A DNA stretch of 64,000 nt from Erythrophleum ivorense (Eukaryota > Streptophyta > Magnoliopsida > Fabales > Fabaceae): positions 13,002,556 through 13,066,555 of the forward strand of contig JAIUCV010000001.1 of assembly GCA_026724425.1 (NCBI GenBank), read 5' to 3'. The translations under genes were made by a program, and so were the position numbers. The notes under the pieces are model-generated. The model was given only the letters and a program-made list of their open reading frames with translations, ran no database searches and was not told where the DNA came from. Below are positions 49,501 through 59,707 of this stretch, piece by piece; the stretch's first letter is position 1; the number at the start of each line of letters is the position of its first letter.

Positions 49501-51309
49501 ACCTATAGAGCCCATGTTTGAGTTATTTGAACTTGATTGACATGAGATTTATGGCTATGCATAATTCTAGAAGCTTTCATGACATACTTGCACTCATTGA
49601 CTTGTAATTGCATCATATATGTATGTTTGAAAGGGTAAAAGAGTTATTAAAACTCTTTGAATCTCACACTTTCTCCACATATTTACTTTTACCTAAGTGA
49701 AGCCCAAAGACCAAGTAAAAGAGGCAATGTGTAACACCATAATATATTAACCCTAACTAGTCTCTGCTTAGGCTTGATTCCATATAATTTTCAAAGAAAA
49801 AGAGTAAATTATAGCATTTTCCTATTATGTATCGGGGTTTAAATGCTCATAATTTGTCTCGTGGGTCCTATGAACCCATCAATCACATACTCTGCTCAAA
49901 CTCTATTTATAAAACTCATACATAACATAAAATAACCCATGAACCGCGGATATGAAGCCAAAACCCCAAAAATGTAATTTCTCAAAACGGGCCCAAAAGT
50001 CATATTTTTGGCTCTAACTTTGGAAAATCATACCTAATTCTAAAAAAATGAGAATCAAGCAAACCATGGATTTCTAGAAAGCTCTAAGTGTTAACTTTAC
50101 ACTAAAATAATTTTCTACCACAATCTCAGCATTTGGACTATGTTTGACATCAAGAAAGAAACAGAGGTTTGGCTGTCCTTGGTACTGATGCAGTTTGCTA
50201 TCATGAACTTCAAAAATTCATAAAGAATTCCACAAAAATCCAATCTGGGAAAAATATATCAATTTGGAAAGACACAGATGTTAAACAAAGGAAAACAATA
50301 AGTTTAGATTATTTCCATAGCCTTTGGACCTCGCAAACTAATGGAACAGTAATGAAGGTCGGATGGCTTCCCTGATGCTGACATAAAACTTTAGAAAGTT
50401 ATTTCTCCCTCTACAGACCTTTAATTGAGGTGCTTCTAGTTGGTATAGGTCATTGTAGATGTCTAGTTTATACCTATAAAATTTTATGATAATTGGACAA
50501 TGTTTGGTCTATGCATAACACAGATTCATTTTTAGACCCATGGTAACTGTGCACTATCTAAAACTAAAAAATTCTCCAACTTCAACAATTCACCAGATAT
50601 TCCCTAGACCTCTAAATATTATTTCCTTTAACTTCACAAAAAGCTCTCAACAAACTCTATAGGCATGCCAAATTTTATATCAAGAAGAGCTCATTTGATC
50701 ATACTTTGATAGAGCTTACAAATTGGGCAATTTTGACACCTTAATTGGTTCAACATGGGAGTAAATGGTCTCCTACATACTCTAGCACCTCTTGGGCAAT
50801 TTTTAAAGCATAAATATAGCATATATGAAATGCCCAAATGGTTCAAATCATCATACATTTCAAACTCACTATACTATGGGCAAAAATATACTACTATATA
50901 TAAGCCACAAAGGGGCCAATTCTCATATTTCCATTATTTTGGCTCTATATATAGTTCACACATCATTTACACATACATTTACATTTGCTCAAATATTTAT
51001 ATCTAAAAAATAACAGGTATATATTTATTTTGGCACCTCTTTATATCAAATAACCAAAATAAATTATACAACTGACTAAACATGCTTAACTAAGCTCCTT
51101 AGTTTGCACTTTGATCACCTTGAGCTCCACCTAACATATTAAGATGGGAGAGAGAAGGGGGTAAGATTCATGGAATTTCAATAGCTCATGTATTCATTTA
51201 AGGAAGCAATCAAGGCATATAAACAAGTCAAAGCATGCAAATAGACATCTAACTATTCACAATCATACAACATATGATTTACATGCTATGAAAACTATAT
51301 CAATGCCAA

Positions 51310-51505
51310 GAATGAACTCTAGGGACTTTTGGTCTAGCCTCACCCTATTTTAGGGACTTTTGGATGGCCTCATCCTTGGTTTAGGGACTTTTAACTTAAC
51401 CTCACTCATCCATGAGACTTTTGGCTTTGTCTCATCCATTTCTAGAGATTTTTGGCTCCACCTCACCCATCACAAAAGGACTTTTGGCACTACCTCACCC
51501 GAGAA
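51310..51505 (-). repeat. Direct-repeat array, six units
   Basis: GGGACTTTTGGTCTAG..CTCACC units, as in the other LTRs. Confidence 0.85.
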
Positions 51506-52340
51506 ACTTTCACAACCCAAAATATAAGAATATTAGTACTAATGCATTAAGGTAACATCAAATGGCATGTCTCATAATATAAGCACATATACAAGCATAC
51601 AATGACTATATACATCCAAAAATGCAACAAGAAAGAGTGGAGAGCTACCTTATAAGCCAACACAAGCCTTTCTTTTCAATTTCTCTTCTCCTTTCTTGGT
51701 CTCACAACCACAACTAGATGGAGCTGCTTCTTTTGAGTTTAGACACAACAAGTAGCATGCAATTACTCTCTTGGAACTCAAACAATTACTCACAAAAGCT
51801 AAGAGATTAAATCCCTAATTTTTTCCTCTTAAATTTTACTAGCACTTCTCCTAGTTCTTTTGTATTTCTCAACTTCTCATACTCTAATTTAAGGATTTCT
51901 TGCTTGTTCTAGGTCAGACTTCCTTCCTCTCTCAAGCTCTCAAGTTGGTAGAACCAACATACTCAAGGAAAGCAAAAAAAGAAGTAAGATACATAAGTAT
52001 CTACCTTGAGTTCTAGCTTCTTTCAAGAATAATTCTCTTTTACCTTCACCTTCCTTTTTATTCTCCACTCTCCCTCTTCTGAACTAAGCTCAAAACAAAA
52101 CTAAGTCAACAACTAAAATCATAGAAAGAGAGGGCAAAGAGAGAAAAACAAAATTCTAAGAAGAAAAACTATAAAAATCTTAAGTTTGCTTACCTTTTCC
52201 TTGTTCTTCCTTCCTTTTCTTAGTCTCTCTCTTTCTCTCTAGCCTTTTACTTTGTTTTGGATGAAGATTAGGTTAGTTAGAAGAAAAGGAGAGGATCTGG
52301 ACTCTTTAAGAAGCAAAATTCTCTTTTTTTACGCTTTTTC

Positions 52341-52545
52341 GGATTAACCCTTGCTATAGCAAAAAATAACCCTCGCTATGGCGAGCACATATCAGTCCCA
52401 GGCCTCTATTCTCGCTATGGTGTGCTATTGCGAGGAACTCCCTAATTTTTGTATGGAATGCCCAAACTTGCTATAGCTAGAAACATTCTCGCTATAGCGA
52501 ACTGGTACATTCGCTATAGCTAGGCCATTTCTCGCTATAGCAGCA
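52341..52545. repeat. Cluster of TCGC-TATA-GCGA palindromes
   Basis: About seven to eight copies within 205 bases: TTGCTATAGCAA, TCGCTATGGCGA, TCGCTATGGTGTG with GCTATTGCGA, TTGCTATAGCTA, TCGCTATAGCGA, TCGCTATAGCTA and TCGCTATAGCAG. The ideal 12-mer is a perfect palindrome. Spacers are 12-45 bases and not alike. The cluster lies within 260 bp of the U3 end of the short solo LTR. Confidence 0.9.
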
Positions 52546-54040
52546 GACTTAGAAAAATTTCAGAACTTAGAAAATTTTAGCAATTTTTTGGTTGTTATAT
52601 AATGTGGTTTGAAATGAAGATTTTGACATTAGAATAGGGATTTTTCATACTTGAATGGCAAGAGTAATGTACAAGAGTTGTATGTATGATGTAAATGGTT
52701 GAACATATATAAAAATATTTATTTGTGATGTATGAATGGAGTTTGGAACCATAGATGCACATCTGTGAGTTTTTGACATTCAAATACCTATGTGATCTTG
52801 TATGTGAGTTCAAGTAAGAATGTGAATTGGAGATGATGAGGTTTTGTAACACTTAGAAAGCCTTTTATATGTTTTGTTTAGCCATTTAAACATGCACAAT
52901 TGGTTGTGGTTATAGTATAATAGCATATGGTATCTTTTGGACCCCTTTTGGTACCCAAAAACACACTATTTTGCAACCTATTTTTCAAACTGACCAAATA
53001 GACGAATTTGAGTATAAAATTTGGCATAAATATAGATTTCATCTAGAGATTTTTGCTGAGCTAAGAAGCACTATTTTTAGAGCTCTAGAAAATTAATTAT
53101 GAATTTTCAAAGTTGAAAAAATTCTGTAGATATGGTTTGTGGATTGTTCATGTGATCAATTTGTGTTTCTATGTCATCCGAGGGGCAAATGAATTCCAAT
53201 ACTCATGAAATTTTATAGGCATAAACTAAACACCTTTAAATTTTTGTAGCAATTAAAAGCACCTTATTTGGAGCTTTGTAAAAAAGGAACCAAATTTTTT
53301 AAGTTTATGGTCATATCAGATGGTGTTTTTGTGTTCTGGAAATATTTTTAGTCATTAGTTGAAATCTAGATTTCTAGAAAGTTATCATGTGATTGATTTC
53401 AATTTTTCTAAAACTAATTATTATTTTCTAAACTTTGCATTAGTAAATTGCCTTGCAACCTGTAACATCCGGTCCCTCCGTAAAAGTGAGAAACGCAATG
53501 TTCGGTTTCTCCGTAAACGTAAAAAATGGGCCAAATATAAAAGAAAGTCCTCGAAATAGAAGGAATTGGGGCCAACTAAAATTATGATAAAATTTTAAAT
53601 AATAGAAAATGAGGATTTGAGTCTTGAGTTGCCCAGAAATCAAGGCCAGTGTGATTCGATAAATTTGCCGAAAGGCCAGTGGCATTTTCGTAAATATCGG
53701 CACTTTTTGAAATACTCATAGGAGGGCTTTTTAAATGGAAATTTTGAGTTGCCCAGGGTTCTCAGAGGCCCCAAAAACCATGGAAAGTCCCAAGACCGGT
53801 AAAGCCCTTCCAGTGTACTCTTTCCGACATCGGTTGACCCGAACTTTGACCAATTCGTTTGGAAAGGTTTTAGCTCCGATATGAGTGATTCCAAAGGCAT
53901 TTTATTAAATTGGGAACCTATTTGTTATGATGGAAAAGACGGTTCTCAAAAAGGAGCTAAAACGAAGTAGAAACGAAAATGCAAAGTATGAAAGGGCAAA
54001 AATAGAATTTAAGTGTTAAAGGAAGCTTCCAAACTCTTTT

Positions 54041-54046
54041 TATAAG
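54041..54046 (+). promoter_or_regulatory. Candidate LTR TATA box
   Basis: TTTTTATAAGTCACG lies about 580 bp from the LTR start and 124 bp before the first donor-like site. The + LTR piece at 32498 has the same word at the same distance. This would put U3 at ~600 bp and the transcript start near 54070. Confidence 0.5.
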
Positions 54047-55514
54047 TCACGTTCTTCCTCTCCTTCATTAAACTGACTTGCTTCTGCCCATTTTTAGAGA
54101 AGAACTCCAGCTTCTTAGGCGCACAAGAGAAGGAGGATTTTGGAGGAAGAAATTCAAGAAAAAGGTAAGAAACTTTAAGAAATTCCATACCCTTCATTCT
54201 TCAAACTTGCTCCCCTCCTTTCAAGATTTATTTCTATGGTTTTAATGGAGAGTTTGGTGCTGTTTTGGGGGCATAACAGAGAGGGAAATTTCGAAAATTG
54301 AGGGAGCAAGCCAACCAAGTGGAAGAGCAAGCAAAGAAAAGCAAGAAAACAAGGTAAAACTTCCATTCTTTAGTAGTTTCTCCCTCCCCCTTTCTCTTGC
54401 ACGAATTTGGGCATCATGAGCCCAATTTTTAGGGGCTTTTTTCTACCCAATTTATGGAGGGATTAGAGGTTTTAGATAGCAAGGATTAAGAAGGAACCAA
54501 TAGAATCAAGAAAGGAGCATTAAGAGACAAGATAGGACCATTAGGGATCCAAATGCTCCCTTGCAAATCTGATTTTATATGAATGTTCTTAGACTTAATT
54601 GAATGTTTAAACATGCTCCTAAGACCCCTAGAGAGCTTCCCATATGCACCTCCCATCCAAGAAAGCAAAGAAATTGCAAGAAAAATTAATGAACTCTAAG
54701 TAGAAAAAGTGTAGAGCTCTTGAACACTTTGCAAAAACTGATTTGATATATGAGTTTCCTTGCATGTGTGAGTATTTGATTGAGCTCCTAAGACCTCTAA
54801 GAAGTCTCCCAAGTGTGTCTCCCATCAAGGAAAAATCAAGAAGGCCATGAACTCTTCTTTCCCCCCATAGTCTCGGCCTAGGCAAGTTCCTATAGCTAGG
54901 GAGAGTTTTAAATTTTTCTAAGGCTATTCTTGAGTCATATGTGATGAGTGAATATGAGTAGAGGCCTTAGAAAAAATTTAGAACTTAAAGAAAGTGATTT
55001 GGTGTCTTAGGTTCCATATTATGACCTAAAGAAGCAACATGGTGCTAGGCCTTTTGTTTTAATGATGTGATGACTCCAAGAGGTTTAAAAGGAGTCAAGA
55101 ATCATATTTGAAAGGAAATAATGAGGCTTAGAAGTCCCTTGAGGGGTGTTGCTTCATTAGGTGCCTTTATGGACCATAATGGAGCCTATAGAGCAATCTA
55201 GTGTTTTATCAAGTGATGTAGTCTTAGAATGTGTTTCATGAACCTAATTGGCTCCCATAATTTGTATATAGGCCAAGAGAAACCATCTCCACCAATTTGT
55301 GGGTGTGTGGCCAAAAGAGGAGGCTTGAAAGCTAAAGAAAAAGTGTGTGAAATTGTGCAAGGTAGCTCTCCACCTCATTCTCTTTGCATTCTTGTGTGCA
55401 TATGTATGTCTTAGTGTGCTTGCATGCATTCTTGATGCTTGATAATATGTCACTTGATCCTTTTTGTGCATTGGTACCAATGTGTTGTCATGAATGGCTA
55501 TGGTTGTGGAAAGA

Positions 55515-55705
55515 ACTCATAAGGGTGAAGTGATGCCAAAAGTCCCTTAATGAAGGTGAGGAGATGCCAAAAGTCTCATGGCATGGGTGAGACAAGGCCA
55601 AAAGTCCCTTGAATGGGTGAGGCAAAGTCAAAAGTCCCTAGACCAAGAGTGAGGCAAATCTAAAAGTCCTAGAAATGGGATGAGGCTAAACCAAAAGTCC
55701 CTAGA
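55515..55705 (+). repeat. Direct-repeat array, six units of 29-33 bp
   Basis: Best preserved array: GCCAAAAGTCCCTTA, GCCAAAAGTCTCATG, GCCAAAAGTCCCTTG, GTCAAAAGTCCCTAG, CTAAAAGTCCTAG, ACCAAAAGTCCCTAG, with GGTGAG or GAGTGAGG between them. Confidence 0.9.
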
Positions 55706-55832
55706 GCATGAAAGTAATCTTGACATGTGAATGTGGCATAGAATAGAATTTATTGCACACTTTATGCTTGTATAGTTATGCATTTGGTATATGTATACCT
55801 GGAATGTGATGTAAATGGGTGTGTGAGCTATT

Positions 55833-55849
55833 GAGATTCTTTGAATCTC
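55833..55849. repeat. Conserved LTR hairpin (GAGATTC TTT GAATCTC)
   Basis: A perfect 7-bp stem, preceded by GTGAGCTATT and followed by ATCGCCTCCTTTCC and then ATGATCTAACATGCTAGG. Confidence 0.8.
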
Positions 55850-57579
55850 ATCGCCTCCTTTCCAATGATCTAACATGCTAGGTGGACCACGCACTTATGG
55901 TGAAGGGAGCCAACAACCATAAAGAGCAAGGAGTGACAAGTTTATGTAGTATTTTGCCTATTTTGGAACCATAATGATGGTTCATAGTGTATATGAGGTT
56001 GTATATGTACCATGAACCTTGAGACATGTGTGATTATACTATTATGTGTTGGTTAGACATATGAAAATGATATATGCCCTATAGCACATATTTTAAGTAT
56101 GTATGGCCAAAGTGTGCAATATGAGATTTTGATGAATGTATGCATAAGTGTGGGTTGAATGGCCAAAATGAGATGCATGAGGTTTGGGACCATTTGGGCA
56201 GCTTACCCAAGTCTCAAATGTACCTTTAGACCTGCCCAAAAGGTGCCACTACCAAGGGAAGGCCATTTGGTAAATTTGGTACCTTATATGGAGCCAAATT
56301 TGACCATAATGGAACCTTATGTCACTTTTTGGCCAAATGAGTTAGTCTTGCCCTGAAGCTTGGTATGGAATGAGGTCTCATTAAGAGCTTTTTGGGAAGC
56401 TAAAGATCATAATTTTCGGAGACCTAGAGAATATTTGAGGAATTTTCAAAGTTGGGATTTTTCATGGATTCTGGTATGGGTACTGTTCATACTGGCAGTT
56501 TTGAATTCTGTGTCACCCGATGGCCAAATGGTATCCAATGCTTATGAAATTTTATATGCATAAACTAGAGGTCATAAGATTTCTGTGGCCACCGAGATCA
56601 CCTCATTTGGAGGTCTAGAGAGGAAGATATACATTTTCGAAGGTTCTGCCCAGTATCAGACTTCTTGCCAGACCCGAGGTACTGTTCCATCGATTTCCGG
56701 GACTTTAGTTTGATTTACTGATCTGGAGATATTTTTCTTCTCTATTTAACATCCACATCTTTCCATAGTGATATCATTTGCAAGCATTAGATATTTTTGG
56801 AATTAGTTAGACATTTTTGAAATCCATATCAGTAAACTGTGACAGTATCAGGAACCCTCCGACCAGTAGATGATTTCGCGTGTCAAACGCATTATATATG
56901 AGATTTTAAGACTTCTACATATTTTTATCATGAAGTAGACGTCTTAAGCTTTCTAGAATGACTGAGATTACATGTTTTATATTTTTATAGATTTAGTTAT
57001 GAATTTCCAAAGTTTGTGACAGAAAAGAGGAAATTCTGGCCGAAAATACAAACATGGATTTCATATGCTCCTTTGCTTTCTACGAGTTGTAGGCCAAATT
57101 TGATGACGGAAATGAGTTATATTCATGTGTTTAAGTATGATAAAGTGATAGATGCTTTCATATGGCCTACGGGACTCCGAAAGAAAAATTTTACCAGTAG
57201 AGAAATGTACTTTTATTCATAACTTCCTATGCCACTATATTGTTTCCATAGAATAAACATAAGATGAGGCATGGGAATTGTATGAATTGAGTCCTAAAAG
57301 TATGGTGTTACACAACCTAAGATGAAACATGAAAATTCTGATGTAAAGGCTTTTGATCCATGATGTAAGCTTCATAATAGGTTGTTTCTAATTTGTTTGG
57401 ATATGGTATGGATGAAAATGATTTGGGAAAAGTTATATGACTTATGTGGGCAAAATTGAACAATTTGGTGTACATACGCTCAATTTTTGTTGCTCATGAT
57501 TGCAAACTTGGTGTAAATGAGTATGAAATGCTTTGATTACTATGGTATGAGGTCTATGAGATTATGGTATTACATGCAT

Positions 57580-58554
57580 CATTTTGTAAGAAATAATTTG
57601 AGTTAAAATTAGCTATCTGGTGTTTACTTTTTCCCCCTTAATATGCACTTCAGTTGAACTAATTTTTATGGAAATTAGTGTTAGTTATATACTTTTATTG
57701 AAAGAGTAAACAATAATGACCTAAAGTCAAATCACAAATATACATGTGTATTTATATATTGAGTTTAACATAAAGTTATTCCTCTTGAGTGTATTGGCAC
57801 TCTAAGAAATAAACATCATTAATATTGTTGTCATATATTAGAAGGAACCAAAAATATAATGATATTTTTTACAATGTATCCACTCTAATTACCAAAAGAA
57901 CCATGAGATCGGATTTTGAAGTATGAAATTGACCATCATTTCTAGCAATTTTAAGCCATTAGATCCATCTAGTATTTTGTAGATATTTTGATTGCATTTT
58001 GTGTGGCATTTGATGAAAAGGAATTTTTATAGAGAGATAAGAAATTTCAATTATGAGGAAACATTTTAAACAAGGACAAATTTCAATTATAGTATGGTGT
58101 AGGCTCTTTCATTTGAGCGAAGAGAGAACTCCTACACTTAATCCTTTTGCTATAGACTTTTCCTTTAAGCTACAGGAGAACTACTATGTTCAATTTCTTT
58201 GCCATAAATTTTTCCTTTAGGGTAAGGGAGAACTAATGTGTTCAATTCTTTTGCCACGTTTTCTTAAAGCCAAAAGCTTATAGAACACAATGTAACATTG
58301 AAAATATAAAAACATAGTTAACTCAAAACATCATAAGAACATGCATCATAAAACATAACTTCACAAGCAACCAATACATACAATGTAATCAAAACTCAAG
58401 CCAATTCACATGCATATAAGGAAAGGAAGAGTAAGATACCTTGAAATAGTACAAACTAATGCCAAACCCTTCTTAGCCTCTTCTTGATACCTCCTCAGTC
58501 TCATACTTATAATGGTGTGTCTCCACTATTTTGGCCTAAAATCATCAAGATTAA
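57580..58554. other. Target-side flank of the ancient LTR, no gene recognised
   Basis: This continues the DNA interrupted at 31951. It is AT-rich. The part from about 58330 resembles 17860-18114 (TACCTTGA.. then CTAATGCCAA), a reverse-LTR-like fragment. A 52-bp tandem repeat lies at 58124-58267. Confidence 0.4.
58124..58267. repeat. 52-bp tandem repeat, about 2.8 copies
   Basis: GAGAACT begins at 58124, 58176 and 58228, an exact 52-base period. Each unit continues with TTCAAT/TTAATC, CTTTTGC or CTTTGCC, and TTTTCCTTTA. The units differ at about a fifth of positions. Confidence 0.8.
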
Positions 58555-59707
58555 TGCCATACCTAGTATTTTCTAAATTCCTAGACTTTAAAAGAAAAGT
58601 GAATAACTAGATAATGAGGGACTATAGGTTTAAATAATATAAAAGGAAAGAACTAAAAGGTTGAAAACCATAAAATAGTAAGAAAAGGAGCTAGTCAAAC
58701 CGAAAAGCTGGGAAAGATTAAGGATTTAAATATAATAAAATTTAACATGAGATACTTATATTCCTTATCATCATATGATATAATGAGATTAGTTAGATTA
58801 ACAAGATTAAGTCAGAATGGTTAAATTTCGGATGGTGCATAAATTTAGTTTCTTAGTAGTGATATTTTTTACTATACTTTTCGAGACTATTTTAAATCCC
58901 ATAAATTCTAGAGAAGATATTTTTCATAATGTAAAAAGCCCAAAATTTAGTATAGAAAATATAGTTTTTGAAAATGATACAAAATGAGCCCAAACAGAAG
59001 GGTCAACATAAAAAGGACATAAATGAAAATTTAAATTTGTTTTAAAATATTTTCCTCCTTTAATATATTATCACACTAATTGTTTCATCTCCTTCAAACT
59101 AACCTAATTCAACCCGATTTTAGCCATGGATGGCATGAGAAAGAAGGGAGGAAAGAGAAAGGAAAATAAGGCAAATAGAGTGGACATGATGGCTGACCTT
59201 TAGAAGAAAAGAGGAAGTTTAAAGCAACCAAATATAACAAAGAAATTACCATTGAAAAAACATTTAAACAAGGTATGCATTAGTTAGTGGAACTTGTTTT
59301 TCTTTATACCCTAACTACAAGGTGAGTTCATCCTAGAGAGAGAAAAGAAGGAGGAGACTTTAGCTTACTAAAAACTTAACAGGAACAAGGGTTTAAAAAG
59401 AAGTAGAGTAAGATTATACCAAGGAAACAGCATAGAAAGCTAAAGAGCAAGTTATGCCACCTAGGACTCTCAATAAATTGTGGAAGATATAAAACCCTAG
59501 GAAGATATTTTAAATTCTCTAGGACTATACTTGGAATAGAAGAGTTAAAAGTACCCAACATCTACCAAATTTCTGATGAAAATGGGAAAAACTCCATGGA
59601 AGCAACATGTGTGCACGCCTAAGAAGTGTTTTCATTGATTCTAAGGTTATAGATAGTTTAAATATGAGCAATGAACACTAATGAAATCGTTAAAATGAAT
59701 TTAGTAG

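Larger units (their letters stand above)
49730..52599 (-). mobile_element. Short solo LTR, - orientation, 2870 bp, nested
   Basis: It begins TGTAACACCA and ends GGTTGTTATA. Flanks are CAATG (49725-49729) and TAATG (52600-52604), a TSD with one transition. The left 2.3 kb follows the - LTR order: hairpin 51163-51178 with G-U pairs, array 51310-51505, GGAGAGCTACCTT near 51640 and a donor complement GCTTACCTTTTCC near 52188. The U3 tail present in other - LTRs (GGGCTTCCCATAG block) is absent. A different ~300-bp tail with a palindrome cluster takes its place, so this is a distinct subfamily. Confidence 0.85.
53461..57312 (+). mobile_element. Solo LTR, + orientation, 3852 bp, nested
   Basis: It begins TGTAACATCC and ends ATGGTGTTACA, with perfect CAACC flanks (53456-53460 and 57313-57317). 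It is the best preserved + LTR, closest to 12462-16338. Landmarks are the U3 inverted repeat (53481-53520), TATAAG at 54041, donor-like sites AAAG/GTAAGA at 54165 and AAG/GTAAAA at 54354, a third CAAG/GTAGCT at 55362, the repeat array 55515-55705 and hairpin 55833-55849. It is probably the youngest insertion into the ancient LTR. Confidence 0.93.
31952..57574 (+). mobile_element. Ancient + solo LTR split into five pieces by four nested insertions
   Basis: The outer LTR begins TGTAATGTCC at 31952 and ends GGTATTACA at 57574. It is flanked by TGCAT at 31947-31951 and TGCAT at 57575-57579, a perfect 5-bp TSD 25.6 kb apart. Its own sequence is 31952-32931, 36542-37023, 48955-49729, 52605-53460 and 57318-57574. 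Together these make about 3350 bp, in the same order as the uninterrupted + LTRs: donor-like sites at 32625 and 32811, TATAAA at 32498, the repeat array at 49330-49500, and the hairpin block near 49650. Each inner insertion brings its own TSD. Confidence 0.88.

Noticed and set aside
52341..52545. CRISPR-like or miRNA-precursor array
   Set aside because: The repeats are short palindromes with irregular spacers in a plant LTR. There is no long hairpin arm and no regular repeat-spacer size.
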